Assembly: GCA_944387435.1 (NCBI GenBank)
Contig: CALXEW010000017.1
Span: 1 to 36,473, forward strand
DNA from: an uncultured Clostridia bacterium
Lineage (GTDB): Bacteria; Bacillota; Clostridia; TANB77; CAG-508
Length of the DNA: 36,473 nt
Reading direction: 5' to 3'
The first letter of the stretch is position 1; the number at the start of each line of letters is the position of its first letter. This document shows positions 7,327 to 15,452 of this stretch, one piece after another. The notes under the pieces are model-generated. The model saw only the letters and a list, made by a program, of their open reading frames with translations, searched no databases and was not told where the DNA came from. The position numbers were made by a program, and so were the translations under genes.

Positions 7327-7923
7327 ATGAAAGAAAATGAATTTTATACAATTTGTTCTAAGTTAGAAGAAATAGAAAATTATGAATTTAAAGATGTAAA
7401 TGAAAATGATTTAGAATTAAAGAATTTAGATGTTAGTAAATGTGAATTTAAGAATTGTAGAATTATAGATTCCGACTTTGAAAATGCAAATTTTAGTGAT
7501 ATCAAATTTGAAAATTGCGATTTTTCAAACAGTAAGTTTGTAGGTGCAAGTTTTGTAAGAGTGACATTTAAAAACTGCAAATTAATTGGATGCGATTTTA
7601 CAGAAAGTAGTTTATATGATATAAAGATAGAAGAAAGTAATTTAAAATATATAAATTTAAATTTATCTGTATTTAAAAATGTTATAATTAATAAAAGTGA
7701 TTTACAAGATAGTAGTATAAGTGAAACTAAATTGAAAAATGTTAAATTTAAAGAGGATAATTTTGTAAATAGCCAATTATTTAAAACTAATTTGAATAAA
7801 ATAGATTTTACAACATGTGATATAAATGGAATAGTAGTAAGTATAGAAGATGTAAAAGGTATGGTTGTAAATGAAATTCAAGCAATTCAATTATCTAAAT
7901 TATTGGGGGTAGTTATAAAGTAA
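7327..7923 (+). CDS. Pentapeptide-repeat protein
   Basis: The protein has 198 residues. ATG at 7327 is chosen for the preceding AGGGGGAAAT ribosome site; a longer reading from 7279 lacks one. From about residue 20 to 165 the sequence follows the A(D/N)LxX pentapeptide pattern, for example CDFSNSKFVGASF and CKLIGCDFTESSL, which builds a right-handed quadrilateral beta helix. The ending QAIQLSKLLGVVIK is common in Clostridia pentapeptide proteins related to the Qnr/MfpA class. Target mimicry of DNA is possible but unproven. It lies 14 bases before a GNAT gene and is probably co-transcribed with it. Confidence 0.85.
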   Translation: MKENEFYTICSKLEEIENYEFKDVNENDLELKNLDVSKCEFKNCRIIDSDFENANFSDIKFENCDFSNSKFVGASFVRVTFKNCKLIGCDFTESSLYDIKIEESNLKYINLNLSVFKNVIINKSDLQDSSISETKLKNVKFKEDNFVNSQLFKTNLNKIDFTTCDINGIVVSIEDVKGMVVNEIQAIQLSKLLGVVIK

Positions 7924-7937
7924 AAGGAGTAGAACAT

Positions 7938-8375
7938 ATGATAAGAAAATTTAGAGAAGAAGATACTGTAAAGGTTATGACAATATGGACTAAGGGGAAT
8001 TTTGAAGCACATAGTTTCATTGATAAGGATTACTGGTTATTAAATTTCAATAAAGTAAAAGATGAATACCTAAAAAAATCAGAAACATACGTATATGTTG
8101 ATAACAATGAAATAAAAGGATTTATTAGTTTATTAGATAATTATTTTATAGGAGCTCTTTTTGTTAGAAAAGAGTATAGAAGACAAGGAATAGGAAGAAA
8201 ATTGATAAATTATGTGAAAGATAAATATGACAGATTAGAATTACAAGTTTATGAGAAAAATATAAATGCTATATTATTTTATACAGCACTTGGTTTTATA
8301 AATAAAAAAATACAAATAGATAAAGAAACAAATGAAAAAGAATATGTAATGGAATGGAAAAAAGAAGAGGCTTAG
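7938..8375 (+). CDS. GNAT-family N-acetyltransferase
   Basis: The 145-residue protein has a complete GNAT fold. It begins IRKFREEDTVKVMTIW, has the acetyl-CoA pyrophosphate loop VRKEYRRQGIGRKLI (residues of about 76-90), and the ending NAILFYTALGF with the tyrosine often used as general acid. It resembles the small YjaB/YiaC-type group, which acetylates amino groups of peptides or small molecules; the substrate is unknown. AAAGGAG precedes the ATG. The last 4 bases overlap, tail to tail, the stop of the transglycosylase gene on the other strand, with no visible terminator between them. Confidence 0.88.
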   Translation: MIRKFREEDTVKVMTIWTKGNFEAHSFIDKDYWLLNFNKVKDEYLKKSETYVYVDNNEIKGFISLLDNYFIGALFVRKEYRRQGIGRKLINYVKDKYDRLELQVYEKNINAILFYTALGFINKKIQIDKETNEKEYVMEWKKEEA

Positions 8376-9056
8376 ATTGAATTAGCCTCTTCTTGTGTTA
8401 TATAACCATATTCAACCATTGCATTTAATACATGTTCTTGTCTTTTTTTAGCTAAGTCAGGATTAACTGTTGGAGCATATACTGAAGGAGCGTTAGGAAC
8501 TCCGTGCTAACATTGTTGCTTCATCTAAATTTAAATCTTTCGGTTCTTTGTTGTAATATCCCATACTTGCTTCATATATTCCATAATAGCCTTCTCCGAA
8601 ATAACAAGTATTAACGTACAAAGTAAGTATTTCATCTTTAGAATAGTTTTTTTCTATATCAAAAGCTGCAATAATTTCACCAAGCTTTCTTGAAGCGGTT
8701 TCTTCTTGTGATAAAACTACATTTTTGGCAAGCTGTTGTGTTATTGTACTTCCACCTTCTCGTAATTCCCAATTACTAACATTTACCCAAATAGCTCGCC
8801 CTATTGCTATAAAATCAATTGGTCCATGTTCATAAAATCTGTGGTCTTCTACTGCAACAACAGCATTTAAATAATTTTTAGGCAAATCATTAAAAGAAAC
8901 GAAATTATCACTATTTTCAATTTCTTCCATACGAGATATTAATGGTTTTTCCTCTAGAGCTTTTGAGTATGTACTATATCCAATTATAAAACAAACTGTT
9001 CCTGAAACTAATATAAGAACAAGTAAAATTAATAATATCTTCCTAAATAATTTCAT
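8372..9056 (-). CDS. mtgA: Monofunctional peptidoglycan glycosyltransferase (GT51), needs +1 shift
   Basis: This gene polymerises lipid II into glycan strands at the outer membrane face. It shows an N-terminal membrane anchor (LLILLVLILVSGTVCFIIG), the catalytic glutamate motif VAVEDHRFYEHG and the second GT51 motif GGSTITQQLAKN. The open frame stops after 187 residues at LDEATMLARSS. One extra base (8504) separates it from the normal continuation LAGVPNAPSVYAPTVNPDLA, which runs to a stop at 8372 and gives 227 residues, the usual length. The break sits on an in-frame CGG followed by A, and reading GGA restores the conserved glycine. It is either a pseudogene, an error, or a frameshift-decoded gene; I favour the last because the same site recurs elsewhere. 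Confidence 0.85.
8501..8504 (-). other. CGGA +1 frameshift site in the GT51 gene
   Basis: On the minus strand codon 185 is CGG followed by A. Zero-frame reading gives CGG AGT TCC TAA and stops. Reading GGA GTT CCT gives the conserved GVP of the GT51 family. The preceding codon is GCA, and no Shine-Dalgarno-like stimulator is seen just upstream. Confidence 0.75.
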
Positions 9057-9251
9057 AGGTTATCACCTTCTTTAAATGTATTATATAATAAAAATGAAGT
9101 GAAGAAAATATTATTAATAAAAAATTAATAATAAATAGAAATTTATAGAATAGAAGGTAAAACTTACTTACTTTAAGTGGTTAGTATTTTACTAATATAA
9201 TCACAAATTAATGTCTTATTGAATAATATATTAACAAAAAAGGGGGGCACT

Positions 9252-10073
9252 ATGAGTAAGATATTATTTACAAAGATGCACGGATTAGGTAATGATTATA
9301 TTTTTATAGATATGATTAAAAATAAGTATCCATTTTTAGTAGAAGAAAAATTACCAAAAGTTGCACGCTATTTTAGTAAATTCCATTTTGGAATTGGTGG
9401 AGATGGTATTATTTTAATAGATAGTAGCGATAGAGCCGATTTTAAAATGAGAATTTTCAATAGTGACGGGTCTGAAGCGGAAATGTGTGGGAATGGAATA
9501 AGATGCTTTGCAAAATACATATATGATAATAAAATGACTGTTAAAAATAAAGTTAGTATAGAAACTTTATGTGGGATAAAAGAAGTCGAATTTATAAAAA
9601 ATAGGAATGGAGTAGTAGAGCAATATAAAGTTAATATGGGAATACCTAAAATAGAAGGTGTTATAAGATTAAATATTTTAAATCAACCATTTATAATAAA
9701 TAAAGTATCTATTGGAAATCCACATGCAGTTATTTTGGTAAAAGACGTAAATAGGGTAAATATAGAAAGGTACGGACCATTAATTGAAAATAATTCTAAT
9801 TTCCCTAATAAAACAAATGTTGAATTTGTCCAGGTATTAGATAGAAATTTGATAAAAATGAGAGTTTGGGAAAGAGGTTCAAAAGAGACATATGCTTGTG
9901 GTACGGGAGCTTGTGCTGCGGTTACTGCTAGTAATTATAGAAATATTGCAGATAAAAGAGTGAAAGTATTATTAAGAGGAGGAGAATTATATATTAATTT
10001 AGACGAAAAATCTAAAACAATATTTATGCAAGGAATAGCAACAAAGGTGTTTGATGGTATAATAGATATATAG
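9252..10073 (+). CDS. dapF: Diaminopimelate epimerase
   Basis: DapF converts LL- to meso-diaminopimelate, the last step before lysine and the precursor for the peptidoglycan cross-link. Both catalytic cysteines are present in their motifs: EMCGNGIRCFAKY (near residue 75) and YACGTGACAAV (near residue 219). The N-terminus FTKMHGLGNDYIFID is typical. ATG at 9252 follows AGGGGGG; an upstream TTG at 9219 lacks a ribosome site. The protein has 273 residues, a normal length. The gene is convergent with the MurE-like ligase gene, which may use its product. The 195-base upstream region shows no riboswitch I can recognise. Confidence 0.95.
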   Translation: MSKILFTKMHGLGNDYIFIDMIKNKYPFLVEEKLPKVARYFSKFHFGIGGDGIILIDSSDRADFKMRIFNSDGSEAEMCGNGIRCFAKYIYDNKMTVKNKVSIETLCGIKEVEFIKNRNGVVEQYKVNMGIPKIEGVIRLNILNQPFIINKVSIGNPHAVILVKDVNRVNIERYGPLIENNSNFPNKTNVEFVQVLDRNLIKMRVWERGSKETYACGTGACAAVTASNYRNIADKRVKVLLRGGELYINLDEKSKTIFMQGIATKVFDGIIDI

Positions 10074-10079
10074 ACATTT

Positions 10080-10106
10080 AAAAAGCTGGAAATTATCCAG
10101 CTTTTT
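10080..10106. terminator. Bidirectional terminator between dapF and the MurE-like gene
   Basis: AAAAAGCTGG (10080-10089) pairs with CCAGCTTTTT (10097-10106). The A- and T-runs make it usable in both directions. The ligase gene's stop codon lies in the loop, so its last codons form one arm. Confidence 0.88.
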
Positions 10107-11580
10107 CTTCTTTTATCATCTCGTCTATAATATCTGCAATTACTATACGTTCATTATATGGATATTTTACTCCCATATATTCAATATAAAGGTCATTTCC
10201 AAGACCAGGAAGTACTAAGATATCATCTTTATTCATCATATGAATAGCATATCTTATGGCTTCTGTTCTGTTTATTATAATTTTGTACTTTCCACCTGTT
10301 TTCTTTAAACCAACTTCTATTTCAGCAGCTATTTTTGCAGGGTCTTCTGTTCGTGCTTGGTCACATGTAAGAATTGTAAAATCAGCAAGTTTACCTGAAA
10401 TTTCTCCCATAATAGGACGTTTCTTACTATCACGATCACCGCCAACACCCCAAGTACAGATAACGCGTCCTTTTGTATATGGTTTTACAGTTTGTAAAAT
10501 AGACTCTAAGCTAGCAGGAGTGTGTGCATAGTCTATCATTATTTTATAGCCTAATTTATTTGGGACCATTTCACTCCTACCAAAAACGCTAACATTACTT
10601 AATGCGTCTTTTATGTTTTCATAAGATACATCGAAATATCTGCTTATGGCAATTGCACCTAATGCATTATATCCCATATATTTTCCAGGAATAGAAACTT
10701 CTATTTCTTTTTCATATTCAGATGTAACTAAAGTGAAAGATACAGAAGAGTTTGTATATTTAAAATCCTTTGCCATAACATCAGCTTTATTTTCTACACC
10801 AAATGTTATAATTTTTTTATCTGGCAGAAGCTTAGGAACTTTTCTTGTATATTCGTTATCTAAGTTAATAACACAAGTAGGTGACATTTTTAGTAAAGAA
10901 AGTTTTGCTTGAAAATAGTCTTCCATTGTAGGATGTTCTTTTGGACTTATATGGTCTTCACTTAAATTTGTAAATAAAGTTATATCAAAATTACAACCAA
11001 CAACTCTATCTAATTTCATAGCCTGTGAAGAAACTTCTAAAACTACAACATCGACATTTTCTTTAACCATTAAATCTAGCATCTTTTGGATTTCATAACT
11101 CTCACCAGTTGTTCTATCATTAATTTTAATTTGTTTATCTCCTATATATGTTGCAATGCTTCCAATTAGCCCAACTTTATATCCGTGTTTTTCAAGTATT
11201 GCTTTTATCATATAAGTTGAAGTAGTTTTTCCTTTAGTTCCTGTAACTCCAATTAATTTTAATTTTTTAGATGGGTTATCATATAGATTACAACTACATA
11301 TTGCTAAGTTTTTCCTAATAGAATCAAGTTTTATAAATGTAACATTTGGATAATTTAATAAATTTAAATCCACATCTGGTTCTACAACAACACATGTTGC
11401 ACCATTTTTTATAGCACTATCTATAAAATCAGTTCCTTTTAAAACATAGCCAGTAATTGCAAAAAACAATCCATTTTCTTTTATTAGCCTAGAGTCAGAA
11501 GAAACATTTGTTATATCTATATCTAAATTTCCTTTGTAATCAATAATATCTATGCCATTTAAAACATCTTTTAATAACAT
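10093..11580 (-). CDS. murE: MurE-like UDP-MurNAc-dipeptide ligase with atypical specificity motifs
   Basis: The 495-residue Mur ligase has the ATP loop GVTGTKGKTTSTYMI (residues of about 108-122), the central SEDH motif and the MIDYAHTPASLE segment of MurE. This ligase adds the third amino acid to UDP-MurNAc-Ala-Glu in the cytoplasm. The diaminopimelate-specific DNPR signature is replaced by DQAR (CDQARTEDP), keeping the arginine, and the late GKGHE motif is GLGND. The third-position substrate is therefore uncertain, even though dapF next door implies diaminopimelate is made. It may be a divergent MurE or a second ligase with another substrate. Start at 11580 is preceded by AGGAGGC. Confidence 0.85.
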   Translation of the reverse strand: MLLKDVLNGIDIIDYKGNLDIDITNVSSDSRLIKENGLFFAITGYVLKGTDFIDSAIKNGATCVVVEPDVDLNLLNYPNVTFIKLDSIRKNLAICSCNLYDNPSKKLKLIGVTGTKGKTTSTYMIKAILEKHGYKVGLIGSIATYIGDKQIKINDRTTGESYEIQKMLDLMVKENVDVVVLEVSSQAMKLDRVVGCNFDITLFTNLSEDHISPKEHPTMEDYFQAKLSLLKMSPTCVINLDNEYTRKVPKLLPDKKIITFGVENKADVMAKDFKYTNSSVSFTLVTSEYEKEIEVSIPGKYMGYNALGAIAISRYFDVSYENIKDALSNVSVFGRSEMVPNKLGYKIMIDYAHTPASLESILQTVKPYTKGRVICTWGVGGDRDSKKRPIMGEISGKLADFTILTCDQARTEDPAKIAAEIEVGLKKTGGKYKIIINRTEAIRYAIHMMNKDDILVLPGLGNDLYIEYMGVKYPYNERIVIADIIDEMIKEEKAG

Positions 11581-11677
11581 TATTTGCCTCCTTAAATTAT
11601 TTATTGTTATTATACTTTAGAGAGAGGATGTTGTCAAACGACATACATGAAATTAATATAATATTTAAATAACCCAT

Positions 11678-11715
11678 AAAAATAACATTGCACAGTAAAA
11701 GGCAATGTTATTTTT
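11678..11715. terminator. Bidirectional terminator
   Basis: AAAAATAACATTGC (from 11678) pairs with GCAATGTTATTTTT (to 11715) over a loop of about ten bases. It closes the GT39-like gene on the minus strand and separates it from the MurE-like gene's promoter region. Confidence 0.85.
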
Positions 11716-11730
11716 ATTTTATATTTATTT

Positions 11731-13296
11731 TTACTTTGAAACTAAGTATAAATTATTACTAATTTTTTCAGAGGAATTACCACCTTCAAAAAGTTTAGTT
11801 ACATTTTTAAAATCAGTATTGCTTGTTATTTCATTTAATATAGAATCATTATCCATATAAGATTTTATACATAAGATATAAGAATCTTCGGAGTTTAATT
11901 CATCATTATTTAAAAGATATTGCATATCATTATTATTAACATTAACAATTAATGTTTTTTCATAAATCATCATTTCTGGTAGACTTTGCATGTGATTAAA
12001 GAAATTATCATAAATGTACACAAAAGATTTATCTTTGTTTTCTTCAGCAATTTCTAAACACTCTGAATATTCTTCATATAAAAATTTAGGCTTAGAGAAA
12101 ATCATACCATTAATAACTAAAACAATAGCAATTACTATAATAACAGCATTTTTATATTTAAACTGTAGTAGTTTATCTAATATGAAAAATAAGCTAAGTG
12201 CTACAAAAGGAATAACAGGCATTATGTATCTAAGTTCTTGGAAAGAAGTTAGTTTTATAACTATAAAGAAGTAAATTATACTTGGTATAATTGTGATTAG
12301 AACTATAAACTTCTTATTTGACTTTTTAAACCAATAAATAATACCAGCAAAGAATATTAGTAATATTGTACATATTAATATCATATTATCATTAATTGAA
12401 AATGCATAAGCAAAATGTTTTACATAGTCAATAAGATGTTCAAAATATGCACTATTAGCTAAGTTCTTTAATCCTCTATCAGTAAAGAAAAGGTGATATA
12501 TACAAGGTACAAATAACAAGATACCTATAATTGCATATAAAACATGGAAACCTAGATATTTTCCTGCGTTTTTGTACATTTTCTTTTTTATCATTGCTAT
12601 AGCCATAATTGTAAAAATTAAAAAAGCATAAATTGCAAAATAATACTGGGTAAGGAAACCAAATACTGTGGTAAATCCAAGTTTTATGAGCAGTTCTTTT
12701 GATAATTGAAAGTCATTTAAATAAATCCTAATGCTATAGTAAAAATAAAGTAATATAAAGAATGTAAGTAACATGTACATTCTTTGGAAAATTACCATAG
12801 ACATTGTTCCCATAGAGAGTCCATAAAAAATTAAAACTCCAATTGTCAGATTATCTTTATCTAATACTTTAAGTATTTTTCTAATTACAAAACAACTTAA
12901 TATAAATGCTATAATATTGACTACAAATGCTGAATACTTGGTAAATTCACCATTAAATAATAAGGTAGAAAAATGTACTAAAGTATAAAATAGTGGTGGA
13001 TGATTGTCACCTGCTTGGTTATGATATAAAGCCCAAAAATTAAAAATGTTTTCTGGTGCTAATGTAACATAGTTTTTTACAAAATCACGAGTTTTCCAAA
13101 CGGGTCCATTTACACCTTCTTCATATGCAGTCATTAGACCGTTAGTTGGATTAACAGAAGAGGCTATTGAATAACCTTCATCTTCATGAAATCCCACCTT
13201 TTTTGTTTCATAAAAGAATATAATTCCACACATTAAAATTACTATAAGAACTATTAGTATGTTTTTTAGTTTTTCTTTATTTTCTAATATTTTCAT
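11731..13296 (-). CDS. GT39/GT-C-type membrane glycosyltransferase
   Basis: The protein has 521 residues. ATG at 13296 is preferred, with AAAGGAG just upstream, over a longer frame reading into the leader. It has about ten to twelve membrane spans and a C-terminal soluble part of about 100 residues. The first external loop carries the acidic motif FHEDEGYS, and a second DNHPPLFYTLVHF follows, as in dolichyl/undecaprenyl-phosphate sugar transferases of the PMT/ArnT clan. It likely moves a sugar from a lipid carrier to a surface acceptor outside the membrane. Acceptor and sugar are unknown. A solo IS605-type end lies about 55 bases upstream in its leader or promoter region. Confidence 0.8.
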   Translation of the reverse strand: MKILENKEKLKNILIVLIVILMCGIIFFYETKKVGFHEDEGYSIASSVNPTNGLMTAYEEGVNGPVWKTRDFVKNYVTLAPENIFNFWALYHNQAGDNHPPLFYTLVHFSTLLFNGEFTKYSAFVVNIIAFILSCFVIRKILKVLDKDNLTIGVLIFYGLSMGTMSMVIFQRMYMLLTFFILLYFYYSIRIYLNDFQLSKELLIKLGFTTVFGFLTQYYFAIYAFLIFTIMAIAMIKKKMYKNAGKYLGFHVLYAIIGILLFVPCIYHLFFTDRGLKNLANSAYFEHLIDYVKHFAYAFSINDNMILICTILLIFFAGIIYWFKKSNKKFIVLITIIPSIIYFFIVIKLTSFQELRYIMPVIPFVALSLFFILDKLLQFKYKNAVIIVIAIVLVINGMIFSKPKFLYEEYSECLEIAEENKDKSFVYIYDNFFNHMQSLPEMMIYEKTLIVNVNNNDMQYLLNNDELNSEDSYILCIKSYMDNDSILNEITSNTDFKNVTKLFEGGNSSEKISNNLYLVSK

Positions 13297-13349
13297 AAAA
13301 GTTTCTCCTTTGAAATTTTTTCTATATACTACCATTATATAAGAAAAAA

Positions 13350-13379
13350 GTGAACTACCCATCGTCTAAAGCCAATGGG
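13350..13379 (-). mobile_element. Solo IS200/IS605 right end without transposase
   Basis: Read on the minus strand, these 30 bases are identical at all but one position to the element end at 419-448: stem CCCATTG, loop GCTTTAGA, stem CGATGGG, then TAGTTCAC. No transposase or tnpB codons adjoin it. It is either a remnant of an excised or decayed element or a small non-autonomous one. The sequence past the end (13349 downward on the minus strand) would be the former guide or target. Confidence 0.75.
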
Positions 13380-13456
13380 ATTGAGGTTGTCTTATTTCAA
13401 TATATTTTTACTTAGTTTACCATTTAAAATAAATAATAGTATAAATCAAATTTTGA

Positions 13457-14260
13457 CTAATCATTTTTTTCTAATCTTACATAATAATCTGTTCCACCAT
13501 CTACTTCTAAAAATGGATTTTCAGCTTTCTTATATTCATAATTCACATTCCAATTTAACTTTTGTTTTACAACTTCTGTTTTATATACTCCATTAGGGGA
13601 ATCGTTAGATGTTTCATAATATTCTCTAGTATATTCTAATAAAACTCCGTCATTGTCTATATCAATAACTTTAAATTTTGTATTTCCTATGATATCTCCT
13701 TCTTTTAGTTCGTAATCGTAAGTTTTCTTATCTATAGTATAACCAAATCCCCATTGGCTTTCTACTACATGCATTTTCATCTCTTTATTATCCAATTTTA
13801 ATGTTATTAGAAATATAGTTATAAATATAATAATACTTATAAATGCTATTTTTTTGAATCTTACTATTTTTTCTTCACTATATTTGTTTACCCTCTTTTG
13901 TATAATAATTCCTATAATTAATATTAATGAGTTTACTACAATATTAGTTATTTCTATTGGTATAACTTCATCACCTAAACCTATACGAAACTTGCCAATA
14001 ATTAAGTTAGATATTGCTATTAAAAGAATTACAATTAAATCAATACATATATATTCTTTGATTTTTTTATACTTCTTCAAAAAGATTATTTGCAATATAA
14101 GAAATATAGCAATTAATATATAAGGAACATAAATATTGTTAAATCCAAGACAGGGGAGTATTAAATCACTGAATTCAAAATTTCTTGAGATATTATCTAC
14201 CTTTATATCATCAATATTAATATTTACTTTTGAAAAACCATAACTTGTATCACTAGACAT
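13457..14260 (-). CDS. Membrane protein of unknown function with C-terminal soluble domain
   Basis: The protein has 267 residues from the ATG at 14260; an in-frame ATG at 14299 would add 13 residues but has no ribosome site, whereas GAAGGAGG precedes the inner start by about 13 bases. Four membrane spans are visible (PYILIAIFLILQIIF, CIDLIVILLIAISNLII, ITNIVVNSLILIIGIII, IAFISIIIFITIFLITL), followed by a C-terminal domain of about 100 residues rich in beta-forming and charged residues (EGDIIGNTKFKVIDIDNDGV). I do not recognise the family. It may be a small surface-sensing protein. It shares the strand with the GT39-like gene, but a gap of about 160 bases with an IS end separates them. Confidence 0.65.
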   Translation of the reverse strand: MSSDTSYGFSKVNINIDDIKVDNISRNFEFSDLILPCLGFNNIYVPYILIAIFLILQIIFLKKYKKIKEYICIDLIVILLIAISNLIIGKFRIGLGDEVIPIEITNIVVNSLILIIGIIIQKRVNKYSEEKIVRFKKIAFISIIIFITIFLITLKLDNKEMKMHVVESQWGFGYTIDKKTYDYELKEGDIIGNTKFKVIDIDNDGVLLEYTREYYETSNDSPNGVYKTEVVKQKLNWNVNYEYKKAENPFLEVDGGTDYYVRLEKND

Positions 14261-14440
14261 ATTACAAAAACATCCTCCTTCTATATAAATTAATTTCATA
14301 CTATCAAATTCATAATGTTTTTGTCAATATTTTAAAATTCAAGTTTAGCATTTATAAAAGTAAAGGGAGTAGTGTATTTAAATTTAGAAAATTTTGTTCT
14401 TATGATAAAACTAATATAGGAAAAGCAAAGAAAATGAAAA

Positions 14441-14477
14441 ATACTGTAAGAGTTACATTTCAAAACTCTTACAGTAT
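14441..14477 (-). terminator. Terminator of the tRNA-Arg transcript
   Basis: A 14-bp stem, ATACTGTAAGAGTT (14441-14454) with AACTCTTACAGTAT (14464-14477), lies just 3' of the tRNA on the minus strand and is followed there by a T-run. Confidence 0.85.
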
Positions 14478-14485
14478 CAATATTT

Positions 14486-14562
<77 letters not shown>

Positions 14563-14670
14563 ATTTCAAATGACAATTTATATATTACCACAAAAAAACA
14601 ATGGTGTCAATAAGTTTGAAGTAAAAAATAGGGTTTTATTTAAAATAAATTGTCATAATGTATAATTTTT

Positions 14671-15279
14671 TTAGAATATCAGTGTAATTAGCCCAAGTCC
14701 ACCAAAAAGCAAAAATAAAATATTTGATAAAACTTTTACAAAATTAGGGTTAAATTTCTTTCCTAAAAACCTTCCGAAGAAAAGGGCAAAAGAATTACTT
14801 ACTACCATTCCCATTATAGAACCTAAAATCAAAGAGATTTTATATGTAGGGTATTTAATACCTAATCCTAGTGAAGCAAGAAAAGTTTTATCTCCAAGTT
14901 CCCCAATAATAATACTAATTGCAATTATAAATATATAGTTTAGTTTTATATTAGTTATTTTTTGTAAAAAAGAAGATTTTGTATTATTTAAATTTTGTTC
15001 TTTTTCTGGAATAAAACCAATAATTCCAAATACAAGAAAAGATATGTATGTAAAGATTTCTAGATAAAACCTAAAAGTCTCATTACCCAAAGAACCAAGT
15101 TTACTACCAAAAATAATTGCTAGCCCGTGACTAAAAAAGGTACCTATTGCAACACCAAGTAAAATATTTTTTGCTCTATCTTTAGTAGAGAAAGATAGTA
15201 CTAAAAGCTGGGTTTTATCCCCAAGTTCTGATAGAAAAACAAGGAAAAAACTAACAAAAAATGTATAAACAAACTCCAT
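14671..15279 (-). CDS. TMEM165/GDT1-family (UPF0016) metal transporter
   Basis: The 202-residue membrane protein has two homologous halves of about three spans, each with the family signature E-x-G-D-K-T: SELGDKTQLLVLSF near residue 18 and GELGDKTFLASLG near residue 128. Bacterial relatives export Mn2+ (MneA type), and eukaryotic ones move Mn2+/Ca2+ against protons. AAGAGGTG precedes the ATG. Many such genes sit behind a yybP-ykoY manganese riboswitch; I looked at the upstream leader (15280-15400) and do not see that motif. It is monocistronic and divergent from the ABC operon. Confidence 0.9.
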   Translation of the reverse strand: MEFVYTFFVSFFLVFLSELGDKTQLLVLSFSTKDRAKNILLGVAIGTFFSHGLAIIFGSKLGSLGNETFRFYLEIFTYISFLVFGIIGFIPEKEQNLNNTKSSFLQKITNIKLNYIFIIAISIIIGELGDKTFLASLGLGIKYPTYKISLILGSIMGMVVSNSFALFFGRFLGKKFNPNFVKVLSNILFLLFGGLGLITLIF

Positions 15280-15452
15280 AAATTAACACACCTCTTAATA
15301 ATTAATATGCTACTTTTGTTCACAATAGACGCTAAACTTTTACGGATACTTGGTTTTTAGAATGTGAAATTTTTGTGAATTACTTTACTTTAAAAAAATT
15401 AAATGATAATATTATATTCGATTAATATGAGAAGGAAAAGGAGGAATTTTTT

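Noticed and set aside
9057..9251. Lysine riboswitch or T-box upstream of dapF
   Set aside because: The region is AT-rich with one weak hairpin and lacks the conserved T-box sequence or lysine aptamer elements.
15280..15452. yybP-ykoY manganese riboswitch ahead of the TMEM165-like gene
   Set aside because: No recognisable aptamer core was found on the minus strand. Only ribosome site and AT-rich leader are visible.
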